A stretch of 64,000 nucleotides of DNA from positions 310,001-374,000 of the forward strand of contig NZ_BBQM01000016.1 of NCBI RefSeq assembly GCF_000876015.1, written 5' to 3'. Below, in pieces: positions 57,615 through 64,000 of the stretch. The translations under genes were made by a program, and so were the position numbers. Position 1 is the first letter of the stretch. Every line of letters begins with the position of its first letter. The notes beneath the pieces were generated by a model that saw only the letters and a list, made by a program, of their open reading frames with translations, had not been told where the DNA came from and made no database searches. This DNA comes from Cupriavidus basilensis (GTDB lineage Bacteria > Pseudomonadota > Gammaproteobacteria > Burkholderiales > Burkholderiaceae).

Positions 57615-58574
57615 ATGGGGATCGGCGTACTGTGCGGCCTGCTGGCCGGCGCGTTCTGGGGCATGGTGTTCATCGCGCCCAAGCTGCTGCCGGTCTTCTC
57701 GCCGTGGGAGCTGGCCATCGGCCGCTACCTGGCCTACGGGCTGGTGGCGTTCGCCGCCGCGCTGCCGCTGATGACGCGCATCGCGCGCAAGCTCACCCGC
57801 GCCGACTGCGTGGCGCTGCTGCGCCAGGCCTTCACCGGCAACCTGCTCTACTACGTGCTGCTGGCCTTCGGCGTGCAGCTCGCCGGGGTCGGCCCGACCT
57901 CGCTGATCATCGGCATCCTGCCCATCTCCGTGACCATCATGGGGCGGCGCGACCACGGCGCGGTGCCGCTGGCGCGGCTGATCTGGCCGCTGCTGGTGGT
58001 GGCCGCGGGCATCGCCTGCATCAACCTCGACCTGTTCGGCGGCGGCGCCGGCGCGCACGGGCCGGCCGCCGGCGAGGCCGCGCGCACGGTGTGGGAGCGC
58101 GTGGCCGGCGTGATGTGCGCGGCCGGCGCGCTGGTGTGCTGGACGCTCTATGCGGTCGACAACGCGCGCTACCTGCAGCGCAACCCCCAGTACAGCGGCA
58201 ACGAGTGGTCGGCGCTGTACGGCATCTCCACCGGCGTGGTCTCGGTGGTGCTGGCCATCGCCGGCTGGCTGCTAGCCGGCGACCGCCTGGGCGACGCCGG
58301 CAGCGGGCGCGACTGGCAATGGTTCTGGATGGTCAACGCGGCGGTGGCGCTGGGCGCGTCGCTGATCGGCAACAACCTGTGGAACATCTCGAGCCGCCGC
58401 CTGCCGCTCACGCTGTCGGGCCAGATGATCGTGTTCGAGACGCTGTTCGCGCTGGCCTACGGCTTCGTGTTCGACCACCGCCTGCCGCGCCCGCTGGAGA
58501 TCGCCGCCATTGTGTTGCTGATGGTCGGCGTGGCGTGGTCGGTGCGCTTGCACGCCACCGGCAAGTCTGCCTAA
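57615..58574 (+). CDS. EamA/DMT-family transporter
   Basis: The 319-residue protein has about ten membrane segments in two EamA-type halves (GLLAGAFWGMVFIAPKLLPV at the start; FETLFALAYGFVF near the end). Members of the drug/metabolite transporter superfamily export amino acids or other metabolites. I chose the ATG at 57615; the longer frame begins at a TTG without similarity. It is divergent from guaB. The substrate is unknown. Confidence 0.88.
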   Translation: MGIGVLCGLLAGAFWGMVFIAPKLLPVFSPWELAIGRYLAYGLVAFAAALPLMTRIARKLTRADCVALLRQAFTGNLLYYVLLAFGVQLAGVGPTSLIIGILPISVTIMGRRDHGAVPLARLIWPLLVVAAGIACINLDLFGGGAGAHGPAAGEAARTVWERVAGVMCAAGALVCWTLYAVDNARYLQRNPQYSGNEWSALYGISTGVVSVVLAIAGWLLAGDRLGDAGSGRDWQWFWMVNAAVALGASLIGNNLWNISSRRLPLTLSGQMIVFETLFALAYGFVFDHRLPRPLEIAAIVLLMVGVAWSVRLHATGKSA

Positions 58575-58680
58575 ACTAGCGCCGCAGTCGCGGCGGTCCG
58601 GCCGCGCGGCCGCGATATTCCGATTCGCCGATTCCCGTTGCTCCCCGCAGGCTGTCACCCCGACCCGACGACCCGAGCCA

Positions 58681-59250
58681 ATGAAACCCATGTTTGCGCG
58701 CCTGACCGCGCACCTCGCCGCGCACCCGATCGCGACCCTCACGCTCGCCGCCCTGGCCTGCCTCTGCCACCCCGCCGCCGCGCAGGCGCAATGGCAGTGG
58801 CGCGACGCCGCCGGCCGCACCGTGTTCAGCGACGTCCCGCCGCCGCCCTCGGTGCCGGTCGCCAGCGTCATCAAGGCGCCCGGTCGCTTTGCCGGCATGC
58901 TGCGGCCCGCCGACGCGGCGCCCGCCTCGGATGCCGCCGCGGCCAGGCCCGAAGCGAAGGGGGAAGCAAAGGCGGAAGCCCGCGCGGAGACCGCCACCGG
59001 CTCCGAGGATGCCTTCCAGAAGCGCCGCGCCGAAACGCTCAAGGCCGAGGCCGACCAGGCCGCCAAGGACAAGGCCGCGCAGGAGCGCGAGGCGCGCTGC
59101 GCCGGCTTGCGCGGCTACGCCGCGGCCCTGCAGCAGAACCGGCGCATCACCGTGCCGGCGCCGGACGGCTCGCCGCAGCACCTCGACGACGACCAGCGCC
59201 AGGCCGAACTGCAGCGCACCAACGCCAGCCTCGCCGAGAACTGCGTCTGA
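58681..59250 (+). CDS. DUF4124-domain protein
   Basis: The 189-residue protein has a signal peptide (LTLAALACLCHPAAAQA) followed by the short DUF4124 domain WQWRDAAGRTVFSDVPPPP. It then has a charged, Ala/Lys/Glu-rich helical part (QKRRAETLKAEADQAAKDKA). DUF4124 proteins are small envelope proteins of unknown role that are frequent in Beta- and Gammaproteobacteria. It is likely periplasmic. Confidence 0.88.
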   Translation: MKPMFARLTAHLAAHPIATLTLAALACLCHPAAAQAQWQWRDAAGRTVFSDVPPPPSVPVASVIKAPGRFAGMLRPADAAPASDAAAARPEAKGEAKAEARAETATGSEDAFQKRRAETLKAEADQAAKDKAAQEREARCAGLRGYAAALQQNRRITVPAPDGSPQHLDDDQRQAELQRTNASLAENCV

Positions 59251-59292
59251 GCGGGCCGCGCGGCCGGATCGACCGCCGGTTCAGCCGCTGGG

Positions 59293-59637
59293 TCAGCCAC
59301 CGCCGCGCAGCCATTTCTGGCCTTCGCGGGTGCCGCCGCGGCGGGTCTTGAGCACGCGCTTGCGGCGCGCCGACTTGGGGTCCGCCACCAGCGGGCGATA
59401 GACCTCGATGCGGTCGCCCTCGCGCACCACCGTGTCGGGCGTCTTGAGCTTGTTGAAGATGCCCACGCGCAGCGTGGCCGGGTCCACTTCCGGGCAGGCC
59501 CGCAGCAGCCCCGATGCGCCGATCGCGCCGACGATGGTGGTGCCCGGCGCCACCTCGGTTTCCTTCAGGAAGGCGCCTTCCGGGCGCGCGTAGCAGACCA
59601 GCACGCGCAGCGCGGGCACGGCTTCAGCGGTTGCCAT
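59293..59637 (-). CDS. rnfH: RnfH-family ubiquitin-like protein (RatB)
   Basis: The 114-residue product is a ubiquitin-like beta-grasp protein with RVLVCYARPEGAFLKETEV, then GASGLLRACPEVD and RIEVYRPLVADPKSARRKR. It overlaps the upstream ratA gene by 14 bases, the usual ratA-ratB pair. I chose the ATG at 59637. The molecular role of RnfH is not settled. Confidence 0.92.
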   Translation of the reverse strand: MATAEAVPALRVLVCYARPEGAFLKETEVAPGTTIVGAIGASGLLRACPEVDPATLRVGIFNKLKTPDTVVREGDRIEVYRPLVADPKSARRKRVLKTRRGGTREGQKWLRGGG

Positions 59638-60061
59638 AGACCACCTCGGCGCGCTTGACGAAGGCATCGACGAACGTATTGGCAATCATGCTGAACACCG
59701 GTCCGATGATCTTTTCCAGCAGGAAGCTGGAGAATTCGTAGTGCAGGTGGAACTCGATCTTGCAGGCGTCCTCGCGCAGCGGCGTGAAGCGCCAGGAACC
59801 GCTGAAGACCTTGAAGGGGCCGTCCTCGAACACCATATCGATGCGCACGGGCCGCTCCTGCGTGTTGCGGGTGTGGAAATACTGCTTGATGCCGTTGAAG
59901 TGGATGTGGATCTTGGCGTCGAGCAGGGTCTCGGTCTGCTCGAACACCTCCACGCCACCGCACCAGGGGAGGAACTTGGGATAGTCCTCGACCTGGGTGA
60001 CCAGGTTGTACATCTGCTCGGCCGAGTAGCCAAGCAGCACGGATTTATGGACGTCTGCCAT
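59624..60061 (-). CDS. ratA: RatA/CoqJ-type START-domain protein
   Basis: The 145-residue START-like protein has HKSVLLGYSAEQMYNLVTQV, then DYPKFLPWCGG, the conserved start of the family. RatA was described as blocking 70S ribosome assembly in E. coli, while the homologous Coq10-type proteins bind ubiquinone. It is divergent from smpB, as in most relatives. I chose the ATG at 60061. Confidence 0.92.
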   Translation of the reverse strand: MADVHKSVLLGYSAEQMYNLVTQVEDYPKFLPWCGGVEVFEQTETLLDAKIHIHFNGIKQYFHTRNTQERPVRIDMVFEDGPFKVFSGSWRFTPLREDACKIEFHLHYEFSSFLLEKIIGPVFSMIANTFVDAFVKRAEVVYGNR

Positions 60062-60329
60062 GTATCGGGAAATCGGGAATATCGGGAAGCGCGGCAAGGC
60101 CCGCGCAAATCCCGCCTGCGCCATGATGCACTGCGGGATCCACCGGGAGCGGCCGGTTTGCTAGAATCGCAATTTTAGCCCACGCGCGGCCCGGCGGCAT
60201 CCCGGCCGCGCCCGCGAGGCGCGTGGCGGCCTCCCCGGCGCCCTGCGGCGCGGCGCGCCAGCCCGCCCCCTCCCTTCGTTATTCTGGTTTTTTGTTTTTT
60301 CCTACCGTTATTTCCTTTACCCGGACCGC

Positions 60330-60782
60330 ATGACCATCGCAGACAACAAGAAAGCCTTTTTCGACTACTTCATCGAAGAGCGATACGAGGCGGGGATCGT
60401 GCTCGAGGGCTGGGAAGTCAAGGCGATCCGCGCCGGTCGCGTGCAGATCAAGGAAGGCTACGTGGTCGTGCGCGACGCCGAGCTGTTCCTGATCGGCGCC
60501 CACGTCAGCCCGCTGCAGAGCGCTTCCACCCACGTCAACCCGGACGCGGTGCGCACCCGCAAGCTGCTGCTCAAGGCCGAGGAAATCAAGCGGCTGATCG
60601 GCAAGGTGGAGCAACGCGGCTTTACCATCGTGCCACTGAACCTGCACTACACGCGCGGCCGCGTCAAATGCGAGATTGGCCTGGCCAAGGGCAAGAAGCA
60701 GTTCGACAAGCGCGAGACCGAGAAGGACCGCGACTGGCAGCGCGAGAAGGCGCGCATCATGAAGGGCGCGACGAAGGAGTAG
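60330..60782 (+). CDS. smpB: SsrA-binding protein SmpB
   Basis: This 150-residue protein is the tmRNA partner that rescues stalled ribosomes. It has the OB-fold core (NKKAFFDYFIEERYEAGIVL, then GWEVKAIRAGRVQIKEGYV) and the basic C-terminal helix (KQFDKRETEKDRDWQREKAR). A -10-like TAGAAT preceded by TGC lies at 60162-60167 and may be its promoter, giving a leader of about 160 bases. No ssrA gene is seen in the window. Confidence 0.97.
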   Translation: MTIADNKKAFFDYFIEERYEAGIVLEGWEVKAIRAGRVQIKEGYVVVRDAELFLIGAHVSPLQSASTHVNPDAVRTRKLLLKAEEIKRLIGKVEQRGFTIVPLNLHYTRGRVKCEIGLAKGKKQFDKRETEKDRDWQREKARIMKGATKE

Positions 60783-60936
60783 GCCACTATAGGTCACTAC
60801 GGGCCGCGCCTGCCGCGGCTCGCATGAGCGGCGCCGCTCTCCTGCCCTCCTGCCCTGCCTGCGCGCCCTTCCCGGCCTACTTCCCGGCGTACTTCCCGAC
60901 GCCCTTGCGCGCTCCCGCGCAGCCCTCCCCGGCGCC

Positions 60937-61863
60937 CTAAGCCTTCTGCCCCTTCACGATCTGCAGCGCGGCGGCCACCATGCTGCTCATGTCGCCGAGG
61001 TTGCCCGGCACGATCAGCGTGTTGCCCTGCTTGGCCAGGTTGCCGAAGGCGCCCACGTATTCCTCGGCCACCTTCAGGTTGACCGCTTCCATGCCGCCAT
61101 CGGTGCGGATGGCCCGCCCGATCTTCTCGATGGCCTGCGCGTTGGCTTCCGCCACCGCCAGGATCGCCGAGGCCTCGCCCTGGGCGCGGTTGATGGCGGC
61201 CTGGCGGTCGCCCTCCGACTTCTGGATGGCGGCCTCGCGCGCGCCGGTGGCCAGGTTGATCTGCTCCTGCCGCTTGCCCTCGGACGCCGCGATCAGCGCG
61301 CGCTTCTCGCGCTCGGCGGTGATCTGGGCCTGCATGGCGTGCAGGATCTCCTTGGGCGGCGTGAGGTCCTTGATCTCGTAGCGCAGCACCTTCACGCCCC
61401 AGCTCGCGGCGGCCTCGTCCAGCGCGTTGACCACGCTGTGGTTGATGTAGTCGCGCTCCTCGAAGGTCTTGTCGAGCTCCAGCTTGCCGATCACCGAGCG
61501 CAGCGTGGTCTGCGAGAGCTGGGTGATGGCCACCACGAAATTGCTCGAGCCGTAGGACGCCTTCATCGGATCGGTGACCTGGAAGTACAGCACGCCGTCG
61601 ACCTGCAACTGCGTGTTGTCGCGCGTGATGCAGACCTGGCTCGGCACGTCGAGCGGGATTTCCTTGAGCACGTGCTTGTAGGCCACCCGGTCGACGAAGG
61701 GCAGCACCACGGTAAGCCCTGGCGTCAGCGTCGCGCGGTACTTGCCCAGGCGCTCCAGCACCCAGGCGTGCTGCTGCGGCACGATCTTGAAGCTCTGCGC
61801 CACCAGCACGATCACCGCGACCAGGACCAGCAGGGGCAGCAGGCTGCCGAAGAATTCGAACAT
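60937..61863 (-). CDS. SPFH/Band 7 membrane protein (QmcA/stomatin-like)
   Basis: The 308-residue protein has one N-terminal membrane segment (LLPLLVLVAVIVLVAQSF) and a Band 7 domain (KIVPQQHAWVLERLGKYRAT; LRSVIGKLELDKTFEERDYI). A long coiled-coil with EGKRQEQINLATGAREAA follows. It pairs with the nfeD gene 105 bases upstream, the usual SPFH-NfeD pair that organises membrane microdomains and proteolysis. Confidence 0.93.
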   Translation of the reverse strand: MFEFFGSLLPLLVLVAVIVLVAQSFKIVPQQHAWVLERLGKYRATLTPGLTVVLPFVDRVAYKHVLKEIPLDVPSQVCITRDNTQLQVDGVLYFQVTDPMKASYGSSNFVVAITQLSQTTLRSVIGKLELDKTFEERDYINHSVVNALDEAAASWGVKVLRYEIKDLTPPKEILHAMQAQITAEREKRALIAASEGKRQEQINLATGAREAAIQKSEGDRQAAINRAQGEASAILAVAEANAQAIEKIGRAIRTDGGMEAVNLKVAEEYVGAFGNLAKQGNTLIVPGNLGDMSSMVAAALQIVKGQKA

Positions 61864-61968
61864 GGGACCTCCAGGACGGGTTGAAAAAGGATTCCGAAAA
61901 GCCGCAAAGAAGCGCGAAAAGCCGAAAAAATCCGGAAAGCGCCTGAAAAACCGGGGAAAGCCGGGCGC

Positions 61969-62391
61969 CTAGCGCGGGCTGACGAACAGCGTGTTGCCGT
62001 GCACCTCGACGATGCGAAAGCGCCCCGGCGCGGCGGCGCCGCTCTGCAGCTCGACGTCCCACTCCGTGCCGCGGTAGCGCACCCGCGCGCGGCCGCCCTC
62101 GCCCCAGGCCGGCACTTCCAGCTCCTGGCCGATGTCCGGGTTGACGTTGGGATCGCGCTCCGCCGCGTCGCGCCGCGTGCGGCCATAGCGGGAACGCCGC
62201 AGCACCACGAAGCCGGCCAGCCCCACCAGCGCGGCGAGCACGGTCTGACTGGCGGGCCCGAGCCCGGCCAGCGCGCCCAGGCCGCCGGCGGCCGCGCCCA
62301 GCGCCACCATCAGCAGGTACAAGGTGCCGAGCCCCAGTTCCGCGATCACCAGCACCGCGGCCAGCGCAAACCAGATGTAGTACGGCGCCAT
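61969..62391 (-). CDS. NfeD-family membrane protein
   Basis: The 140-residue product has three membrane segments (YYIWFALAAVLVIAELGLGT and following) and a C-terminal OB-fold (VPAWGEGGRARVRYRGTEWD), the short NfeD form without protease domain. It is paired with the SPFH gene. I chose the ATG at 62391; upstream codons cross the ppsA terminator. Confidence 0.9.
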   Translation of the reverse strand: MAPYYIWFALAAVLVIAELGLGTLYLLMVALGAAAGGLGALAGLGPASQTVLAALVGLAGFVVLRRSRYGRTRRDAAERDPNVNPDIGQELEVPAWGEGGRARVRYRGTEWDVELQSGAAAPGRFRIVEVHGNTLFVSPR

Positions 62392-62440
62392 CTCGCTCCC
62401 CCTTGCCTGCCCGCCGCCACCGCGCGGGCGGGCGGACCCA

Positions 62441-62482
62441 AAAATGAAAAACCCCCGCAGCGCCAGGGCGCCTGCGGGGGTT
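62441..62482 (-). terminator. Intrinsic terminator downstream of ppsA
   Basis: AACCCCCGCAG (62450-62460) pairs with CTGCGGGGGTT (62472-62482) in an 11-pair stem. On the minus strand a T-rich stretch (TTTCATTTTT, 62449-62440) follows. It lies 50 bases after the ppsA stop. Confidence 0.85.
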
Positions 62483-62532
62483 CGGAACACCTGGCGCAGG
62501 GCCGGTGTACCGCTATTGTGACGTCAAATGCC

Positions 62533-64000
62533 TCAGGAAGCCAGTTGCTTCCACGTATCGATCACCGAGTCGGGATTCAGCGAGATCGACTTGATGCCTT
62601 CCTTGGCCAGCCACGCGGCGAAGTCCGGGTGGTCCGAAGGGCCCTGGCCGCAGATGCCGACGTACTTGTCCAGGCGCAGCGCCGTGGAGATCGCGCGCGA
62701 CAGCATGAACTTGACGGCCGGGTCGCGCTCGTCGAAGTCCTTGGCCAGCAGCTCCATGCCGGAGTCGCGGTCCAGGCCCAGCGTGAGCTGGGTCAGGTCG
62801 TTCGAGCCGATCGAGAAGCCGTCGAAGAACTGCAGGAATTCCTCGGCCAGGATGGCATTGGACGGCACTTCGCACATCATGATGATGCGCAGGCCGTTCT
62901 CGCCGCGCTTCAGGCCGTGCTTGGCCAGCAGCTCGATGACCTTCTCGGCCTGGCCGAGCGTGCGCACGAACGGCACCATGATCTCGACGTTGGTCAGGCC
63001 CATGTCGTCGCGCACGCGCTTCATGGCCTTGCATTCCATCTCGAACGCTTCGGCGAAGTCGTCGGCGATGTAGCGCGAGGCGCCGCGGAAGCCCAGCATC
63101 GGGTTTTCCTCGTCCGGCTCGTAGCGCGAGCCGCCGATCAGCTTCTTGTACTCGTTGGACTTGAAGTCCGACAGGCGCACGATCACGGGCTTCGGATAGA
63201 ACGCCGCGCCGATGGTGGCGATGCCTTCGGCCAGCTTGTCCACGTAGAACGCGCGCGGGCTGGCGTGGCCGCGGGCCACGCTTTCCACGGCCTTCTTCAG
63301 GTCGGCGTCGACCTGCGGATAGTCGAGGATGGCCTTCGGGTGGACGCCGATGTTGTTGTTGATGATGAATTCGAGGCGCGCCAGGCCCACGCCCTGGTTC
63401 GGGATCTGGCAGAAGTCGAAGGCCAGTTGCGGGTTGCCGACGTTCATCATGATCTTGACGTCGATCTCCGGCATTTCGCCGCGCTGCACTTCGGTGACTT
63501 CGGTCTCGAGCAGGCCGTCGTAGATGCGGCCTTCGTCGCCCTCGGCGCACGACACCGTGACCAGCGTGCCGTCCTTGAGCAGGTCGGTGGCGTCGCCGCA
63601 GCCGACCACGGCCGGCACGCCCAGCTCGCGCGCGATGATGGCGGCGTGGCAGGTGCGGCCGCCGCGGTTGGTGACGATGGCGGCGGCGCGCTTCATCACC
63701 GGCTCCCAGTTGGGATCGGTCATGTCGGCGACCAGCACGTCGCCGGGCTGCACGCGCTCCATCTCGGCCGGGTCGTTAATCACGCGCACGCGGCCGGTGC
63801 CGATCTTCTGGCCGATCGCGCGGCCGCTGGTCAGCACGGGCGCGGTGCCCTTGAGCTTGAAGCGCTGCTCGGCCTTGCCGACGGACTGGCTCTTCACGGT
63901 CTCGGGGCGCGCCTGCAGGATGTAGATCTTGCCGTCGCGGCCGTCCTTACCCCATTCGATGTCCATCGGGCGGCCGTAGTGCTTCTCGATGATGACGGCG
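62533..64000 (-). CDS. ppsA: Phosphoenolpyruvate synthase, C-terminal part
   Basis: The frame runs off the right end of the window; about 489 C-terminal residues are present. They include the phosphohistidine swivelling domain with GGRTCHAAIIARELG (catalytic His) and the TIM-barrel PEP-binding domain with GFSIGSNDLTQLTLGLDRD and VGICGQGPSDHPDF. The enzyme turns pyruvate and ATP into PEP, AMP and phosphate for gluconeogenesis. The N-terminal ATP-grasp domain lies outside. Confidence 0.97.
   Translation of the reverse strand, partial: AVIIEKHYGRPMDIEWGKDGRDGKIYILQARPETVKSQSVGKAEQRFKLKGTAPVLTSGRAIGQKIGTGRVRVINDPAEMERVQPGDVLVADMTDPNWEPVMKRAAAIVTNRGGRTCHAAIIARELGVPAVVGCGDATDLLKDGTLVTVSCAEGDEGRIYDGLLETEVTEVQRGEMPEIDVKIMMNVGNPQLAFDFCQIPNQGVGLARLEFIINNNIGVHPKAILDYPQVDADLKKAVESVARGHASPRAFYVDKLAEGIATIGAAFYPKPVIVRLSDFKSNEYKKLIGGSRYEPDEENPMLGFRGASRYIADDFAEAFEMECKAMKRVRDDMGLTNVEIMVPFVRTLGQAEKVIELLAKHGLKRGENGLRIIMMCEVPSNAILAEEFLQFFDGFSIGSNDLTQLTLGLDRDSGMELLAKDFDERDPAVKFMLSRAISTALRLDKYVGICGQGPSDHPDFAAWLAKEGIKSISLNPDSVIDTWKQLAS

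Overview
The window looks like a chromosomal segment of a high-GC betaproteobacterium of the Burkholderiaceae, most likely Cupriavidus or a close relative. This rests on the right-hand backbone (ppsA, nfeD/SPFH pair, smpB, ratA-rnfH, DUF4124 gene, DMT transporter, guaB, guaA), judged from protein sequence and gene order only. No rRNA, tRNA or CRISPR array was seen.

Layout. Positions 1-10066 carry small-molecule redox genes: a reductase tail, a VanB-like ferredoxin reductase, an AraC regulator, a LysR-divergent cluster (SDR, ABM monooxygenase, Old Yellow Enzyme, MDR dehydrogenase), a second SDR and an aldo/keto reductase. From about 10.1 kb to the 3' end of guaA (53698) the DNA reads as a stack of genomic islands accreted at guaA. 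Three integrase modules of one family, all on the minus strand, each sit just left of a site resembling the guaA 3' end: a remnant integrase with a site at 10521, an intact integrase (26551-27801) with a site at 28389, and an intact integrase (52188-53390) next to guaA itself.

The middle island (about 10.5-28.4 kb) is a defence island. It holds an AbiE-type toxin-antitoxin pair, a WYL (CapW/BrxR-like) regulator in front of a deletion-scarred locus, and a five-gene minus-strand unit: GajA-like nuclease, GajB-like helicase, a small ORF, a 1473-residue nuclease-STAND NTPase (Avs-like) and an unrecognised 480-residue partner coupled by a TGATG overlap.

The island next to guaA (28.4-53.7 kb) starts with another candidate defence unit (HTH protein, MmeI-like methyltransferase, DEAD-box helicase, GIY-YIG nuclease, DUF3644 protein). 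It then becomes a plasmid mosaic. IncP-1-like parts are trbJKL, an apparently complete oriT, a collapsed traI, an almost wholly deleted traJ, traK, four KorB-type operators and three TrfA-type iterons, with no korB or trfA in view. IncQ-like parts are repA and repC with iterons. A 5347-bp Tn21/Tn501-family mercury transposon with a perfect 5-bp target duplication sits at the end of traI; an internal deletion fused its EAL-domain gene in frame to the catalytic half of TnpA. Three operons in the mosaic (traK, HTH-repA-repC, alpA-like) share the element TGTCAACCA-N7-CAAC, and an unrecognised Cys/His-rich protein encoded among them is the natural candidate regulator. The rep module is bounded by 39-bp inverted repeats, each made of a TrfA-type iteron plus a KorB operator.

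From 53.7 to 64 kb is housekeeping backbone. All functions are inferred from reading the sequence; no database search was run.
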